Assembly: GCF_900167365.1 (NCBI RefSeq)
Contig: NZ_FUXL01000001.1
Location: forward strand, 203,507 to 267,506
From: Consotaella salsifontis
Lineage (GTDB): Bacteria; Pseudomonadota; Alphaproteobacteria; Rhizobiales; Rhizobiaceae
DNA: 64,000 bases
Reading direction: 5' to 3'
Positions 1 through 8,798 of this stretch are shown one piece after another; the first letter of the stretch is position 1; the number at the start of each line of letters is the position of its first letter. A program made the position numbers and the translations under genes. The notes beneath the pieces were generated by a model. That model was given only the letters and a program-made list of their open reading frames with translations, did no database searches and was not told the DNA's origin.

Positions 1-2
1 AC

Positions 3-350
3 CCGGTGATGTTCCGCGCCTCCGATCTGGTTCTCGTCACGAAGGCGGACCTGCTGCCGTTCATCGAGGAGTTTGATCCGGAACGCGCGCGGCGCTCTAT
101 CGCTCGTGTCCGGGGCGAGGGGGCCGTGGTCGACGTCTCCTCGAAGAAGGGCGAGGGTATGGCCGCCTGGGCCGATTGGCTCGTGAGCCAACTCGCCGAT
201 CTTCGCCGGCAGTACCCCAAGGACGGCAAGGCGCACGGGCATAGTCACGATCACGATGAGGTGGCTGCAGACCATAGCCACGTTCACGAGCACGACCATG
301 CCCATGGACATCACCACCATCATCATGAGCACGGCCACAGCCACGCTTGA
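3..350 (+). CDS. hypB: Hydrogenase nickel incorporation GTPase HypB, C-terminal part
   Basis: The reading frame is open from the left edge, so only about 115 C-terminal residues are visible. They match the end of the HypB G domain: the NKxD-like guanine-specificity motif appears as TKADLLP, followed by FDPERARRSI and the VSSKKGEGMAAWADWL helix. HypB inserts nickel into [NiFe]-hydrogenase precursors together with HypA. The last ~38 residues hold 19 histidines, including six in a row; in most HypB proteins the His-rich stretch is N-terminal. The tail probably stores or delivers nickel, as the His-rich CooJ does in Rhodospirillum rubrum. The hydrogenase operon downstream supports the call; the P-loop lies outside the window. 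Confidence 0.85.
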   Translation, partial: PVMFRASDLVLVTKADLLPFIEEFDPERARRSIARVRGEGAVVDVSSKKGEGMAAWADWLVSQLADLRRQYPKDGKAHGHSHDHDEVAADHSHVHEHDHAHGHHHHHHEHGHSHA

Positions 351-359
351 CGGGGCGTC

Positions 360-380
360 CGGCGGGAGAGCCTCCCGCCG
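360..380 (+). terminator. Hairpin after hypB
   Basis: A perfect 9-bp stem (CGGCGGGAG pairing with CTCCCGCCG) with a 3-nt loop starts 10 nt after the hypB stop. There is no U-tract, so it may be a 3'-end stabiliser or a Rho-assisted stop rather than a classical terminator. Confidence 0.45.
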
Positions 381-473
381 AACCCGTCGCCAATCGTCTC
401 TGAGTCGTGGCCCGGTGTGAGAGGGCGGCTCGGACGCCGCCGCCCATAAGGGCAAGAGCTCAGCGTCTCGCGA

Positions 474-1220
474 TCACTGGAGGGCGGCCGCCTGGGCAAC
501 GGCGTCTGCGCCCGCCGGTAGATGCATCGGACAGTTCGGGTCCGTCGCGGCCCGCCATACGCCTTCCGCGACGTCGAGAGGGCGGGTCACGAGGCTATCT
601 TGCGCCCAGCTCGCGAAAACGCCCTGTGCGATGTCGGCATAGGCTTCGGGGATGCCGGCGGTCATGCGCGCCCGGGCATTGTCGCCAAAGCGCGTTTCCG
701 GCGCCCGCCCCGGCAGGACGATGCGCGCGCGCACTCCGAACGGTTCGAGTTCCAGCGCCAGGCATTCGGTGAAGGCGTTCACCGCGGCCTTGCTCGCCGT
801 GTAGACGGAGAGAAGGTGGAGGGGCTTCAGCGTCACCGTCGAGGTGACATTAACGATGACGCCCGACCCTCGCTCGCGCATCTGGGGGATGCCAGCCTGG
901 GTCATGGCCATCGTGCCGAGCGTGTTCGTCTCGAATATCTCCCGCGCCGTCGGAATCGGCGTTCCTTCCAGCGGATTGAGCCAGCCGATACCGGCGTTGT
1001 TGACGAGCACGTCGATGGCGCCCGCATCGGCCACGGCGCGCTCGATGCTCGCGGCATCGGTGACGTCGAGCGCCAGCACCTTGAGACGGTCGGAAGCCGG
1101 CAGAACGTCCTCGCGTGGCTTTCGCATGGTGGCGACGACGTCCCAGCCTCGGTCGAGGAAAAGGCGGGCGGTCTCTAGGCCGAAGCCGGACGAACATCCG
1201 GTGATGAGTGCGGTGGGCAT
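474..1220 (-). CDS. Short-chain dehydrogenase/reductase (SDR)
   Basis: The 248-residue protein has the classical SDR layout: the N-terminal NAD(P)-binding motif TGCSSGFG, NNAGIG at about residue 80, a catalytic Ser in NVTSTVTL and the YTASK active-site pair. The ATG at 1220 is chosen because AGGAG lies 8 nt upstream and the protein then begins with MPTALITG; the frame stays open further upstream but that stretch has no SDR homology. It is divergent from an AraC-type regulator that probably controls it. The substrate cannot be deduced. Together with its regulator it interrupts the hydrogenase maturation genes. Confidence 0.85.
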   Translation of the reverse strand: MPTALITGCSSGFGLETARLFLDRGWDVVATMRKPREDVLPASDRLKVLALDVTDAASIERAVADAGAIDVLVNNAGIGWLNPLEGTPIPTAREIFETNTLGTMAMTQAGIPQMRERGSGVIVNVTSTVTLKPLHLLSVYTASKAAVNAFTECLALELEPFGVRARIVLPGRAPETRFGDNARARMTAGIPEAYADIAQGVFASWAQDSLVTRPLDVAEGVWRAATDPNCPMHLPAGADAVAQAAALQ

Positions 1221-1322
1221 AATGCTACTCCTGTCGGTGGGTGGCGATGGCGAAGGAGATAGGCGCGGACCTTCGGACCTGCTACGATAGATCGTCCGTA
1301 TGATCTTGGCGAAAGTCCGGAA

Positions 1323-2228
1323 ATGGTCGATCCTTTGACGCAGGTCGTCAGTCTTCTCCAGCCACGGGCGGAGTTGTCGAAGGTGGTGACCGCCCACGGC
1401 GTCTGGCGTGTGAGGCGCACCGAGGCAGGCCGCCCCTTCTACTGTGCCGCGTTGGACGGATCGGCGCGCCTTCTCCTCAATGACCGCGAGCCGCTCGTGC
1501 TGGAGAAGGGGGATTTTCTCCTGATTCCGGCGGCCTTCGACTTCGCGATGGAGAGCATCGATCAGCCTTCAGGGAGAAGCCTGGATTCGGAACCGACGAT
1601 GGTGCGGCCGGGTGCCGCCCGGATCGGCGACGAGGGCGACCTGCCCGTGACCCGGATGCTCGTCGGTTATTGCTCCTTCGGATCGAGCGATGCGGCGCTG
1701 CTGGTTTCCTTGCTGCCGCAGTTGGTTCATGTGTGGGGGGAGCGGCGCCTGACCATCCTCGTCAAGCTGGTCGATGAGGAGTCCCGTGGTTTTCGTCCGG
1801 GGCGCGAGGTCATCCTTTCGCGTCTCCTCGAGGTGCTCCTGATCGAGGCTCTGCGCGCGACGGCCGGCCCGAGCGCGGCGCCCGGCCTCCTCCGGGGGCT
1901 CGGCGATGAGCGCCTGGCGGCCGTTCTCCGGCGCATTCATGAGGAGCCGAGGAGGCCGTGGACCGTCGGCCAGCTGGCGCGGGAAGCCGCGCTGTCCCGC
2001 TCCTCCTTCTTCGAGCGCTTCCGGCGCGCGGTTGGCGTTGCGCCGATGGAATATCTTCTCGGCTGGCGGATGGCGCTGGCCAAGGATCTCCTTCGTCGCG
2101 GGGAGGGAGGTGTCGCCGAAGTGGCTGAGCGCATCGGATACGGGTCGGCGAGCACGTTCAGCGTCGCTTTCGCCCGCCACGTCGGCATGGCTCCGACCGC
2201 TTACGCGAGGATGCAGCGCGTTCCTTGA
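1323..2228 (+). CDS. AraC-family transcriptional regulator with cupin sensor domain
   Basis: The 301-residue protein has an N-terminal cupin/AraC-binding domain (about residues 10-190, including the KGDFLLIPAAFDF beta-strand segment) and a C-terminal double helix-turn-helix (about residues 200-300). The second HTH carries the typical VAERIGYGSASTFSVAFARHVG signature. This architecture is common among AraC regulators placed divergently from the SDR or oxidoreductase they control. About 100 bp of shared promoter DNA separates it from the SDR gene at 474-1220. The effector is unknown. Confidence 0.85.
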   Translation: MVDPLTQVVSLLQPRAELSKVVTAHGVWRVRRTEAGRPFYCAALDGSARLLLNDREPLVLEKGDFLLIPAAFDFAMESIDQPSGRSLDSEPTMVRPGAARIGDEGDLPVTRMLVGYCSFGSSDAALLVSLLPQLVHVWGERRLTILVKLVDEESRGFRPGREVILSRLLEVLLIEALRATAGPSAAPGLLRGLGDERLAAVLRRIHEEPRRPWTVGQLAREAALSRSSFFERFRRAVGVAPMEYLLGWRMALAKDLLRRGEGGVAEVAERIGYGSASTFSVAFARHVGMAPTAYARMQRVP

Positions 2229-2290
2229 GGGGGGTTTCGGGACGTAGCCGAGAAGTCTCTCCGGCCCAGGGCCCGCGGTATGCCGAGCGA

Positions 2291-3217
2291 TCAGATCGGG
2301 AGTGCGCCTGTCGGCGCCAGTCGCTTCCGCGCCGTCTCGTGTAGCAATTCCAGAAAGGCTCGGACGGCCGGATTGGCACGGCGGCTTTCCGGCCAGAGCG
2401 CAGTGATGTTGTTCCGTTCCACGGCAAATTCGGTAAGCAGCGGGACAAGTTCACCGCGCGCCACATGGGGAGCCGCGACAAAGGCGGTACTGATGCCGAT
2501 TCCTCCGCCGGCCGCGAGGGCCGCGACCAGCGCATCGCTCACATCCACGACAATGCCGGACGGCGGCACAAGCTCGACCTCACGGCCACCGATCCGAAAA
2601 GGCCAGCGCATGGCGTGCCCGCTGCTCTGATAGCGCAGGCTGACGGTGTCGTGGGAGATCAGCTCGTCGGGGTGCTGCGGGGTGCCCCGGGCCGCCAGAT
2701 AGGCAGGAGACGCGAACGCGCACAGACGATGCGACGCGATGCGACGCGAGAGCAGCCGGGAATCGGCGAGATCGCCGATGCGGATCGCGATATCGATGCC
2801 CTCTTCAACGATGTCGATGATCTGGTCGTTGAGCCGTAGATCGATCGCCACATTCGGATGGCGGGATCGGAACGCCGGCAGCATGGGCGCTATCAAATGG
2901 ACACCGATCGGCAGAGGCGCCGCGATTCGCAAGGTACCGGCCGGCTCGGAGCGCGCTGAAAGAGCCACCTGCTCGATTTCTTCCGCCTCCTGCAACAGCC
3001 GCAGCGCGCGCTCGTGCAGCTCGCGGCCCTCCGGCGTCAGCGTCAGCGAACGCGTGGTGCGGGTGAACAGCGGGACGCCGAGATTCTGTTCGAGCCGCTG
3101 AACGCTCTTGCTGACCGCTGACGGCGAGACGGACAGCGAGCGAGCCGCAGCGGTGTAGCTTCCGAGCGCTCCCGCGCGGGCGAAGGCGATGAGGCCCGTC
3201 AGCCGCTCCAATGCCAT
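2291..3217 (-). CDS. LysR-family transcriptional regulator
   Basis: This is a typical 308-residue LTTR. The N-terminal winged HTH (about residues 1-60) contains [29 protein letters not shown] read across the recognition helix, and it is followed by a linker helix and a type 2 periplasmic-binding-like effector domain. ATG 3217 was preferred because AAGGAA precedes it closely and it gives the usual family length; ATG 3229 and an earlier start are possible. It is divergent from the oxidoreductase gene at 3321 and is likely its regulator; the 103-bp gap should hold the operator. It converges with the AraC gene. Confidence 0.85.
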   Translation of the reverse strand: MALERLTGLIAFARAGALGSYTAAARSLSVSPSAVSKSVQRLEQNLGVPLFTRTTRSLTLTPEGRELHERALRLLQEAEEIEQVALSARSEPAGTLRIAAPLPIGVHLIAPMLPAFRSRHPNVAIDLRLNDQIIDIVEEGIDIAIRIGDLADSRLLSRRIASHRLCAFASPAYLAARGTPQHPDELISHDTVSLRYQSSGHAMRWPFRIGGREVELVPPSGIVVDVSDALVAALAAGGGIGISTAFVAAPHVARGELVPLLTEFAVERNNITALWPESRRANPAVRAFLELLHETARKRLAPTGALPI

Positions 3218-3320
3218 TTGTTCCTTCATGGCATGAGTAATGCGAATTCCGGCGCAATTATCAATACTCAAGTTCGAATGCACATAGCCGCCGAAGCAAT
3301 CAAGCTGATGGAGATACCCT

Positions 3321-4337
3321 ATGAACGACGGGATGAAGGCGGTCCGCTTCCATGCATTCGGTGGCCCTGAGGTGCTGGTCTACGAAGACGCGGCAAAGCC
3401 CGAACCAAAGGCGGGGGAGGTGCTAGTTCGCGTCCGCGCGGTCGGCATCAACCCGCCCGACTGGTACTTGCGCGAGGGCTACAAAACGCTGCCCCCGGAA
3501 TGGCGGCCAAGGGTGGCCTTTCCGGTGACGCCGGGAACCGACATCTCCGGCGTGGTCGAGGTCGTTGCCGAGGATGTCGAGGGCTTCCAGGTTGGTGACG
3601 ACGTCTATTCCATGGTGCGGTTTCCGGAGGGGGGCGCGGGAGATAGCGCGGCCTATGCCGAATATGTCGCCGTGCCCGCCTCGCAGCTCGCGCTGAAGCC
3701 CACCGGAATCGATCATGCCCATGCCGCCGGAGCGCCGATGTCGCTGCTCACGGCTTGGCAATTCATGATCGAGCTGGGCCACGACGTGCCCAACCCGCTC
3801 CAACCCAACCGACATCGGCCGGTGCCGCTCGAGGGCAGGACCGTGCTCGTCAACGGCGCCGCCGGAGGCGTCGGGCACTTTGCGGTTCAGCTTGCGGTGT
3901 GGAAAGGGGCGCGGGTGATCGCCGCGGCATCCGCCAAGAACGAGACGCTTCTGCGAGACCTCGGCGCCGCCGAATTCATAGACTATGCCAAAAATCGCCC
4001 CGAGGATGTCGTTCGGGAGGCTGATCTGGTCGTCGATGCGGTCGGAGGACCAGCCACAAGCCGATTCCTTCGAACATTGAAGCGCGGCGGCGCCTTGTTC
4101 CCCATCTTTCCCCTGGGGTTTTCAGGCGCGGAAGAAGCCGAGCAGCGGGGCGTGACGGTCTCTTCGACCCAAGTCCGATCGAACGGCAGTCAGCTGGCCG
4201 AATTGGCGGCTCTGCTCGATGACAGCACCGTCCGCGTCGTCATCGACAGCACCTTCCCTCTCGCCGACGCCCGAAAGGCGCATGAGCGGGCCGCCAGAGG
4301 ACATATCCAGGGAAAGATCGTGCTGACGGTGAATTGA
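3321..4337 (+). CDS. NADP-dependent MDR-family oxidoreductase (quinone oxidoreductase-like)
   Basis: The 338-residue protein is a medium-chain dehydrogenase/reductase. An N-terminal GroES-like domain contains [13 protein letters not shown] and [12 protein letters not shown], and the Rossmann domain has the AxxGxG-type motif [15 protein letters not shown] (about residues 174-190). It lacks the zinc-ligand cysteines of alcohol dehydrogenases, as expected for zeta-crystallin or quinone reductase relatives. Start ATG 3321 has GGAGA about 8 nt upstream. It is divergent from the LysR gene. The physiological substrate is not predictable, though an electrophile or quinone reductase is plausible. Confidence 0.8.
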   Translation: MNDGMKAVRFHAFGGPEVLVYEDAAKPEPKAGEVLVRVRAVGINPPDWYLREGYKTLPPEWRPRVAFPVTPGTDISGVVEVVAEDVEGFQVGDDVYSMVRFPEGGAGDSAAYAEYVAVPASQLALKPTGIDHAHAAGAPMSLLTAWQFMIELGHDVPNPLQPNRHRPVPLEGRTVLVNGAAGGVGHFAVQLAVWKGARVIAAASAKNETLLRDLGAAEFIDYAKNRPEDVVREADLVVDAVGGPATSRFLRTLKRGGALFPIFPLGFSGAEEAEQRGVTVSSTQVRSNGSQLAELAALLDDSTVRVVIDSTFPLADARKAHERAARGHIQGKIVLTVN

Positions 4338-4383
4338 GCCGTCGACACGGAGAAAGCCCGCCGAGAGGACCGGGGCCGTTGGG

Positions 4384-4755
4384 TCAGTCCTCGACTGACG
4401 CGCTCGTTTCGGTGCGCTCCCCCTCGAAGGTCTCGATGTAAAGTTCCCGGCCGGCGATGATTTCCGCATCGCCGGCCTGGCAGGAAGGGCATTCCAGACG
4501 ATAGTTTTGCGTGACCCATACGGTTTCGCAGCGTCGGCAACGGGCGGAAACCGGGATCTCGTCGATGTCGAGGCGCGCGCCCTCGGCGAGGGTGCCTTCC
4601 GCGAAGAGTTCGAAACATCCTCGGATCTGACGGATATCGATGCCGCGCAGCCGCCCGATCTTGAGTCGCACCACCGAAATTCGACCGATATTGTTTTCCC
4701 GCGCCTTGTCTCTGAGGATGCGGATCAGGCCCTCGACGATGGCTGTCTCGTGCAT
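4384..4755 (-). CDS. hypA: Hydrogenase nickel-insertion chaperone HypA
   Basis: The 123-residue protein starts with the obligatory MHE, where His2 is a nickel ligand. It carries the zinc-ribbon cysteines C73xxC76 and C89xxC92, the hallmark of HypA/HybF. HypA receives nickel and with HypB transfers it to the hydrogenase large subunit. GGAAG upstream supports the ATG at 4755. It is divergent from cooM, which places it with the hydrogenase, but it is separated from hypB by about 4 kb of unrelated genes. The C-terminal ~15 residues are acidic and rich in Thr/Ser. Confidence 0.93.
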   Translation of the reverse strand: MHETAIVEGLIRILRDKARENNIGRISVVRLKIGRLRGIDIRQIRGCFELFAEGTLAEGARLDIDEIPVSARCRRCETVWVTQNYRLECPSCQAGDAEIIAGRELYIETFEGERTETSASVED

Positions 4756-4869
4756 TCTTGCTTCCCGACTCGTGCGCGTTGCCTGACGGCATTCTATCGT
4801 CTTTTCCCGGATGCTGTCATGCGCGGTGCCTCAGTCGTCTGATAACGTGTTGTAACTGTTGTATTTTTC

Positions 4870-4899
4870 GCCGAACTGTCGGCTAGCCGACAGTTCGGC
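4870..4899. promoter_or_regulatory. Perfect 30-bp palindrome with CooA-type site upstream of cooM
   Basis: Positions 4870-4899 are perfectly self-complementary: 15-nt half GCCGAACTGTCGGCT and its reverse complement. The core at 4877-4892 reads TGTCG-GCTAGC-CGACA, matching the TGTC(A/G)-N6-CGACA pattern known for the CO-sensing regulator CooA of R. rubrum. It lies 93 bp before the proposed cooM start and 115 bp before hypA, so it could serve either promoter. Another CRP/FNR-family protein could recognise it; no cooA gene is in the window. Confidence 0.7.
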
Positions 4900-4991
4900 C
4901 GCGATCGCTGTCGCCGAGACGACAGACCGGCACCTCCAACAGCGCTATCGACCGTAGCGTGGATGCGCATGTCCGGGGGAGGGCTCTGAAA

Positions 4992-7900
4992 GTGACAGCG
5001 AGTACACATGACCCTTTGGCCTGGGCTTGGCTCGGGACCATCTTTCTGCTGTTCGGAGAAATCGCCGCACTCATCAGCCTGCCAAATCTCACGCGCGTCG
5101 TCATTGTGTCGACCGTCGCCGAGCTTGGCTATGTGTTGATGGGCCTGGGCCTGGGAGGGGCCGTGGGCGACACGGGCGCGGTGATGCACATCGGCTATCA
5201 GCTGCTGATGCGCGGCCTCGTCGTCGTTGCCGGCTGGTATCTGATCCGCCGCACGGCGTCCTCGAACCTCAACGATCTCGCGGGCAGCGGCTACCGCATG
5301 CCCTTTGCCGCGACGCTGTTCGGCTTCGGCATGTTCTCGGTGATGGGCCTTTCTCCGTTCAAGGGTTCGTTCTCCAAGTTCCTCATCCTCTATGAGGCGA
5401 TAGAGCAGGGACAGTGGGTCATGGCCGCTGTGGGCACGGTCGCCTCGATCGTCGCCGCGGCCTATTACATCCTGGTCATCCAGAAGGTGTGTTTCGAGCA
5501 TCCCGGCAAGCGCATCGAGCTGCATGCCGCGCCATCCTTCGCGATTCCTGCTGCCGTGGCCCTGGCCGTAGCGACCATCGTCGTCAGCCTTTGGCCGCAC
5601 CCCTTCCAGCATCTGGCGGAAGAGATCGTCGGCGTTGCCGGCTCCGCCACCGTGCCCGAGTTCGAGTCGCCCTGGGAGTGGCTCGTCATGGTGCCCTATG
5701 TGGGCGGCTTCCTGATCTACGGCATCGGCCGCTACAGCGCTGCGTGGCGCGATCGTGCCGCTGTTTGCCTCGCCGTGGCTACGGTGGCGATGACGGCGTT
5801 TTATGACGGGCTCGACCCGGCCTCGCGTCTCTTCGCGCTGCTCTTCGCCGGCATCGCCTGCGTCATGGTCGTCTATTCCGTCGGCGCCATGGCGCGCGCG
5901 GAATGGGCCAACCGCTACTACTTTTTCGTCTTTCTCATGATCGGCTCGATGCTCGGCCTCACCACCGCGCACGAGCTCGGCAATTTCTATGTCTTCTGGG
6001 AGTTGATGACCTGGACGTCCTATTTCCTGGTCATTCACAACCAGTCGCAGAAGGCCCTCAAGGCAGGCTTCCTCTACTTCATCATGTGCGCCGGCGGCGC
6101 CTACGTCATGCACTACGGCATTCTGCTCGTGCATGTGGAACTCGGAACCTTCGAGTTCGGCGAGATTGCCCAGCGCGTCTCCAGCCTTTCGCCTCTTGCG
6201 GGGCTCGTGACGGCCGCCTGTTTCTTCGTCGGCTTCGCGGTGAAGGCGGGGCTCTTCCCGCTCCATTCCTGGTTGCCGGCGGCCTATCCGCAGGCGCCCT
6301 CGGCGGCTTCCGGCCCCTTGTCCGGCATTCTTTCCAAGGCCGGCGTCTTCGGGATGGTGAAGGTGCTCTACGTCGTCTTCGGCGTAGGGGCGCTGTCGAG
6401 CTTCTCGATCCAGGGCTTCGACATCACCCATCTGATGCTGGTCCTCGGCTGCGTCACCATCCTCTATGGCGAGGGGCAGGCGCTGTTCCAGACCGAGCTG
6501 AAGCGGATGCTCGCCTATTCTTCGCTGGCACAGCTCGGCGAAATCATCGCCATCCTCGGCATCGGCACGGCGCTTGCCACGGACGCGGCGCTTCTGCATG
6601 TCACCAATCATGCCATAATGAAGACGCTGCTCTTTTACGCGGCCGGCGCCTTCATTCTTCGCACAGGCCTGCGTCATATCGACGACTTCGCCGGACTTGG
6701 CCGGGTCATGCCGGTCAGCGCCGGCGCCTATGCGCTGGCAAGCTTCGCCATCATGGGACTGCCGCCGTTCTCGGGCTTCACGTCCAAGTTCCTGATGATC
6801 TATGCCGCCGCGCATGCGGGCCACGTCCTCGTCGCCGCGATCATGCTTCTCGGCGGCATCATCGGCGTGGTCTATTACACACGCGTCGTCGCCGTGCTGT
6901 TCTATCACCCCTACAAGGGCGATGCCGCCGTCCGCGAGGCGCCGGCGACCATGCTGACCGCCATCTGCGTCCTTGCCGGCGCCATCGTGCTCGGTGGGAT
7001 CGCCCCCGGCTATCAGCTCGATCTGGTGGCTCGCGTCGGCGATCTCGTCGCCAGCCGCGGTGGCCTTGCAATGGCCGAGCTGCCGAATCTCGTCACCCAT
7101 TGGCCGCTCCCGGCGAGCATCGCCATGGTCGGGGCCATCGCCGTTCTCCTCACCGGCACCCGCTCGGTGAAGTGGGCAGGGCGGCTGGCCGTCTCGGTTC
7201 TGCTGGCCGCGCTCGTAGCCGTCCTCTTTGATGCCGGGCGCATGGACCTTCTGTCCTTCTGCTTCGCGATCCTGATCGCCGGCGTCGGCGCACTCAACAT
7301 GATGCACACCACCGCCTATCTGGCACACAGCCACTCGCAGGCCCGCTTCTTTGCCGCCTTCACGGTGATGATCGCCGGTCTTCTCGGTATGACGGCGGCG
7401 AAGGACATCTTCACCTTCTTCGCCTTCTGGGAGCTGATGTCGAGCTGGGCGCTGTGGGCCGCCATCGTTCACGAGGAGACGGTTGCGGCGCGGCGGGAAG
7501 GCTTCAAGTACTTCCTCTTCAACTCGATCGGCGCCGCCTTCCTCTTTCTCGGGGTCGCGCTGGCGGCGGCCCAGGCCGGCACCTTCCAGCTCACCGACAT
7601 GGGCGCTGCGCTCGCCGCGCTGCCGGCAATCAAGGTTGCTCCTGCGGTCGCCCTGATCTTCCTCGGCTTCGTCATGAAGGCCGCGATGCTGCCGGTCCGC
7701 ATCGACTATCAGATGCACCCGGCTTTGGCGCCGACGCCCGTGTCTGGCTATATCTCGGCGGTTCTTCTGAAGGCCGGCCCGTGGGGCGTTCTGAAGTTCT
7801 TCGTGCTCTTCGGCGGAGCGGCCTTCTTCTCCAAGTTCGGCGGCACCTTCGACGGCCAGCCGCTGTTCATGGAGGCGATCTCCGTCATCGCGGGCGTGAC

Positions 7901-8792
7901 CATCGTTTATGCCGGCGCGATGGCGGTGCTGCAGAACGGCATCAAGCTGCTGCTGATCTATTCCACTGTCTGCCAGCTCGGCTACGTGCTCATGGCGCTG
8001 TCCTTCGGCACCTCGCTCGGCGTCGCCGGCGGGCTCATGTATTTCGTCAATCACATGCTGCTCAAGGACTCCCTGTTCCTGGTCGCAGGCGCGATCATGG
8101 TTCAGGGGCATGCGACGATGCTCGACGAGCTCGGTGGCCTGGGGCGCAGGATGCCGATCACCTTCGGCGTATTCCTCTTCGCCGGGTTGTCGCTGGCCGG
8201 CATCCCGCCGCTCAACGGCTTCGCCTCCAAGTGGATGGTGTTCGAGGCCGCCTTCCAGTCGGGCCATTGGCTCCTGGGCTCCATGGCCATGATCTCAAGC
8301 CTCTTCACGCTGGCGGCCGTGCTGAAGTTCGCTCATGCGGCGTTCCTCGGCGCGCCCAGCGAAAAATCGCTTCAGGCGAGCGAGGCACCGCTGGCCATGC
8401 TGGTGCCCATGCTGGTGCTGACCGGAGCGAGCGTGGCGGTGGGCGTGATGCCGGGCCTCCTCCTGGTGCCCATCGCGGCGATCCAGGCTGATCTCGGCAT
8501 GGTGCCCATCGAGGCGACCCTCGCCGGGCCGTTGCCGGGCGCCGGGGGCTGGAGCCCCGGTCTCATGTCGGTGCTGATGCTTGTGCTGACGCTCCTCACC
8601 ATGCCGTGGCTGCGGCTCGGGCGCGGGGCGGGCGTGGTCAAGACGCCGGTCCATGAGTGCGGAGCGGAAGAGCTCTCGGCCGCCACGACCAGGGTCGGAG
8701 CCGGCAATCTCTATGAGGCACCCAGCGCCCTGATCCGCCGCACTCTGATTCCCTCGGGTCTGATCCCGGCGAAGAAGCTCAAGGGACGGTGA
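4992..8792 (+). CDS. cooM: CooM-like multi-module ion-translocating membrane subunit of group 4 hydrogenase
   Basis: The 1266-residue polytopic membrane protein is close to the size of R. rubrum CooM and is built from NuoL/MrpD-type antiporter modules. Residues ~25-190 are only the C-terminal half of a module. A full module follows (~285-690; Glu337 in FWELM, Lys418 in FAVKAG) and then another (~750-1230; Glu814 in FWELM, Lys896 in FVMKA). These Glu and Lys residues are the conserved proton-channel residues of the family. GTG 4992 is chosen because GAGGG lies 8 nt upstream; an in-frame ATG at 4959 has no ribosome site. First gene of the operon; cooK follows after 6 nt. It presumably couples H2 formation to H+ or Na+ pumping. 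Confidence 0.88.
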   Translation: MTASTHDPLAWAWLGTIFLLFGEIAALISLPNLTRVVIVSTVAELGYVLMGLGLGGAVGDTGAVMHIGYQLLMRGLVVVAGWYLIRRTASSNLNDLAGSGYRMPFAATLFGFGMFSVMGLSPFKGSFSKFLILYEAIEQGQWVMAAVGTVASIVAAAYYILVIQKVCFEHPGKRIELHAAPSFAIPAAVALAVATIVVSLWPHPFQHLAEEIVGVAGSATVPEFESPWEWLVMVPYVGGFLIYGIGRYSAAWRDRAAVCLAVATVAMTAFYDGLDPASRLFALLFAGIACVMVVYSVGAMARAEWANRYYFFVFLMIGSMLGLTTAHELGNFYVFWELMTWTSYFLVIHNQSQKALKAGFLYFIMCAGGAYVMHYGILLVHVELGTFEFGEIAQRVSSLSPLAGLVTAACFFVGFAVKAGLFPLHSWLPAAYPQAPSAASGPLSGILSKAGVFGMVKVLYVVFGVGALSSFSIQGFDITHLMLVLGCVTILYGEGQALFQTELKRMLAYSSLAQLGEIIAILGIGTALATDAALLHVTNHAIMKTLLFYAAGAFILRTGLRHIDDFAGLGRVMPVSAGAYALASFAIMGLPPFSGFTSKFLMIYAAAHAGHVLVAAIMLLGGIIGVVYYTRVVAVLFYHPYKGDAAVREAPATMLTAICVLAGAIVLGGIAPGYQLDLVARVGDLVASRGGLAMAELPNLVTHWPLPASIAMVGAIAVLLTGTRSVKWAGRLAVSVLLAALVAVLFDAGRMDLLSFCFAILIAGVGALNMMHTTAYLAHSHSQARFFAAFTVMIAGLLGMTAAKDIFTFFAFWELMSSWALWAAIVHEETVAARREGFKYFLFNSIGAAFLFLGVALAAAQAGTFQLTDMGAALAALPAIKVAPAVALIFLGFVMKAAMLPVRIDYQMHPALAPTPVSGYISAVLLKAGPWGVLKFFVLFGGAAFFSKFGGTFDGQPLFMEAISVIAGVTIVYAGAMAVLQNGIKLLLIYSTVCQLGYVLMALSFGTSLGVAGGLMYFVNHMLLKDSLFLVAGAIMVQGHATMLDELGGLGRRMPITFGVFLFAGLSLAGIPPLNGFASKWMVFEAAFQSGHWLLGSMAMISSLFTLAAVLKFAHAAFLGAPSEKSLQASEAPLAMLVPMLVLTGASVAVGVMPGLLLVPIAAIQADLGMVPIEATLAGPLPGAGGWSPGLMSVLMLVLTLLTMPWLRLGRGAGVVKTPVHECGAEELSAATTRVGAGNLYEAPSALIRRTLIPSGLIPAKKLKGR

Positions 8793-8798
8793 ACGACA

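Noticed and set aside
4800-4991. FNR box or sigma-54 promoter before cooM
   Set aside because: No TTGAT-N4-ATCAA and no GG-N10-GC element of the right form was seen; only the CooA-type palindrome stands out.
4794-8267. Very long open frame antisense to cooM (over 1100 codons), and similar ones antisense to PFOR (14100-17417) and cooH (11178-13298)
   Set aside because: They lie opposite well-supported genes, are full of Arg, Gly, Asp, His and Glu with no domain motifs, and arise because GC-rich coding DNA lacks stop codons on the other strand.
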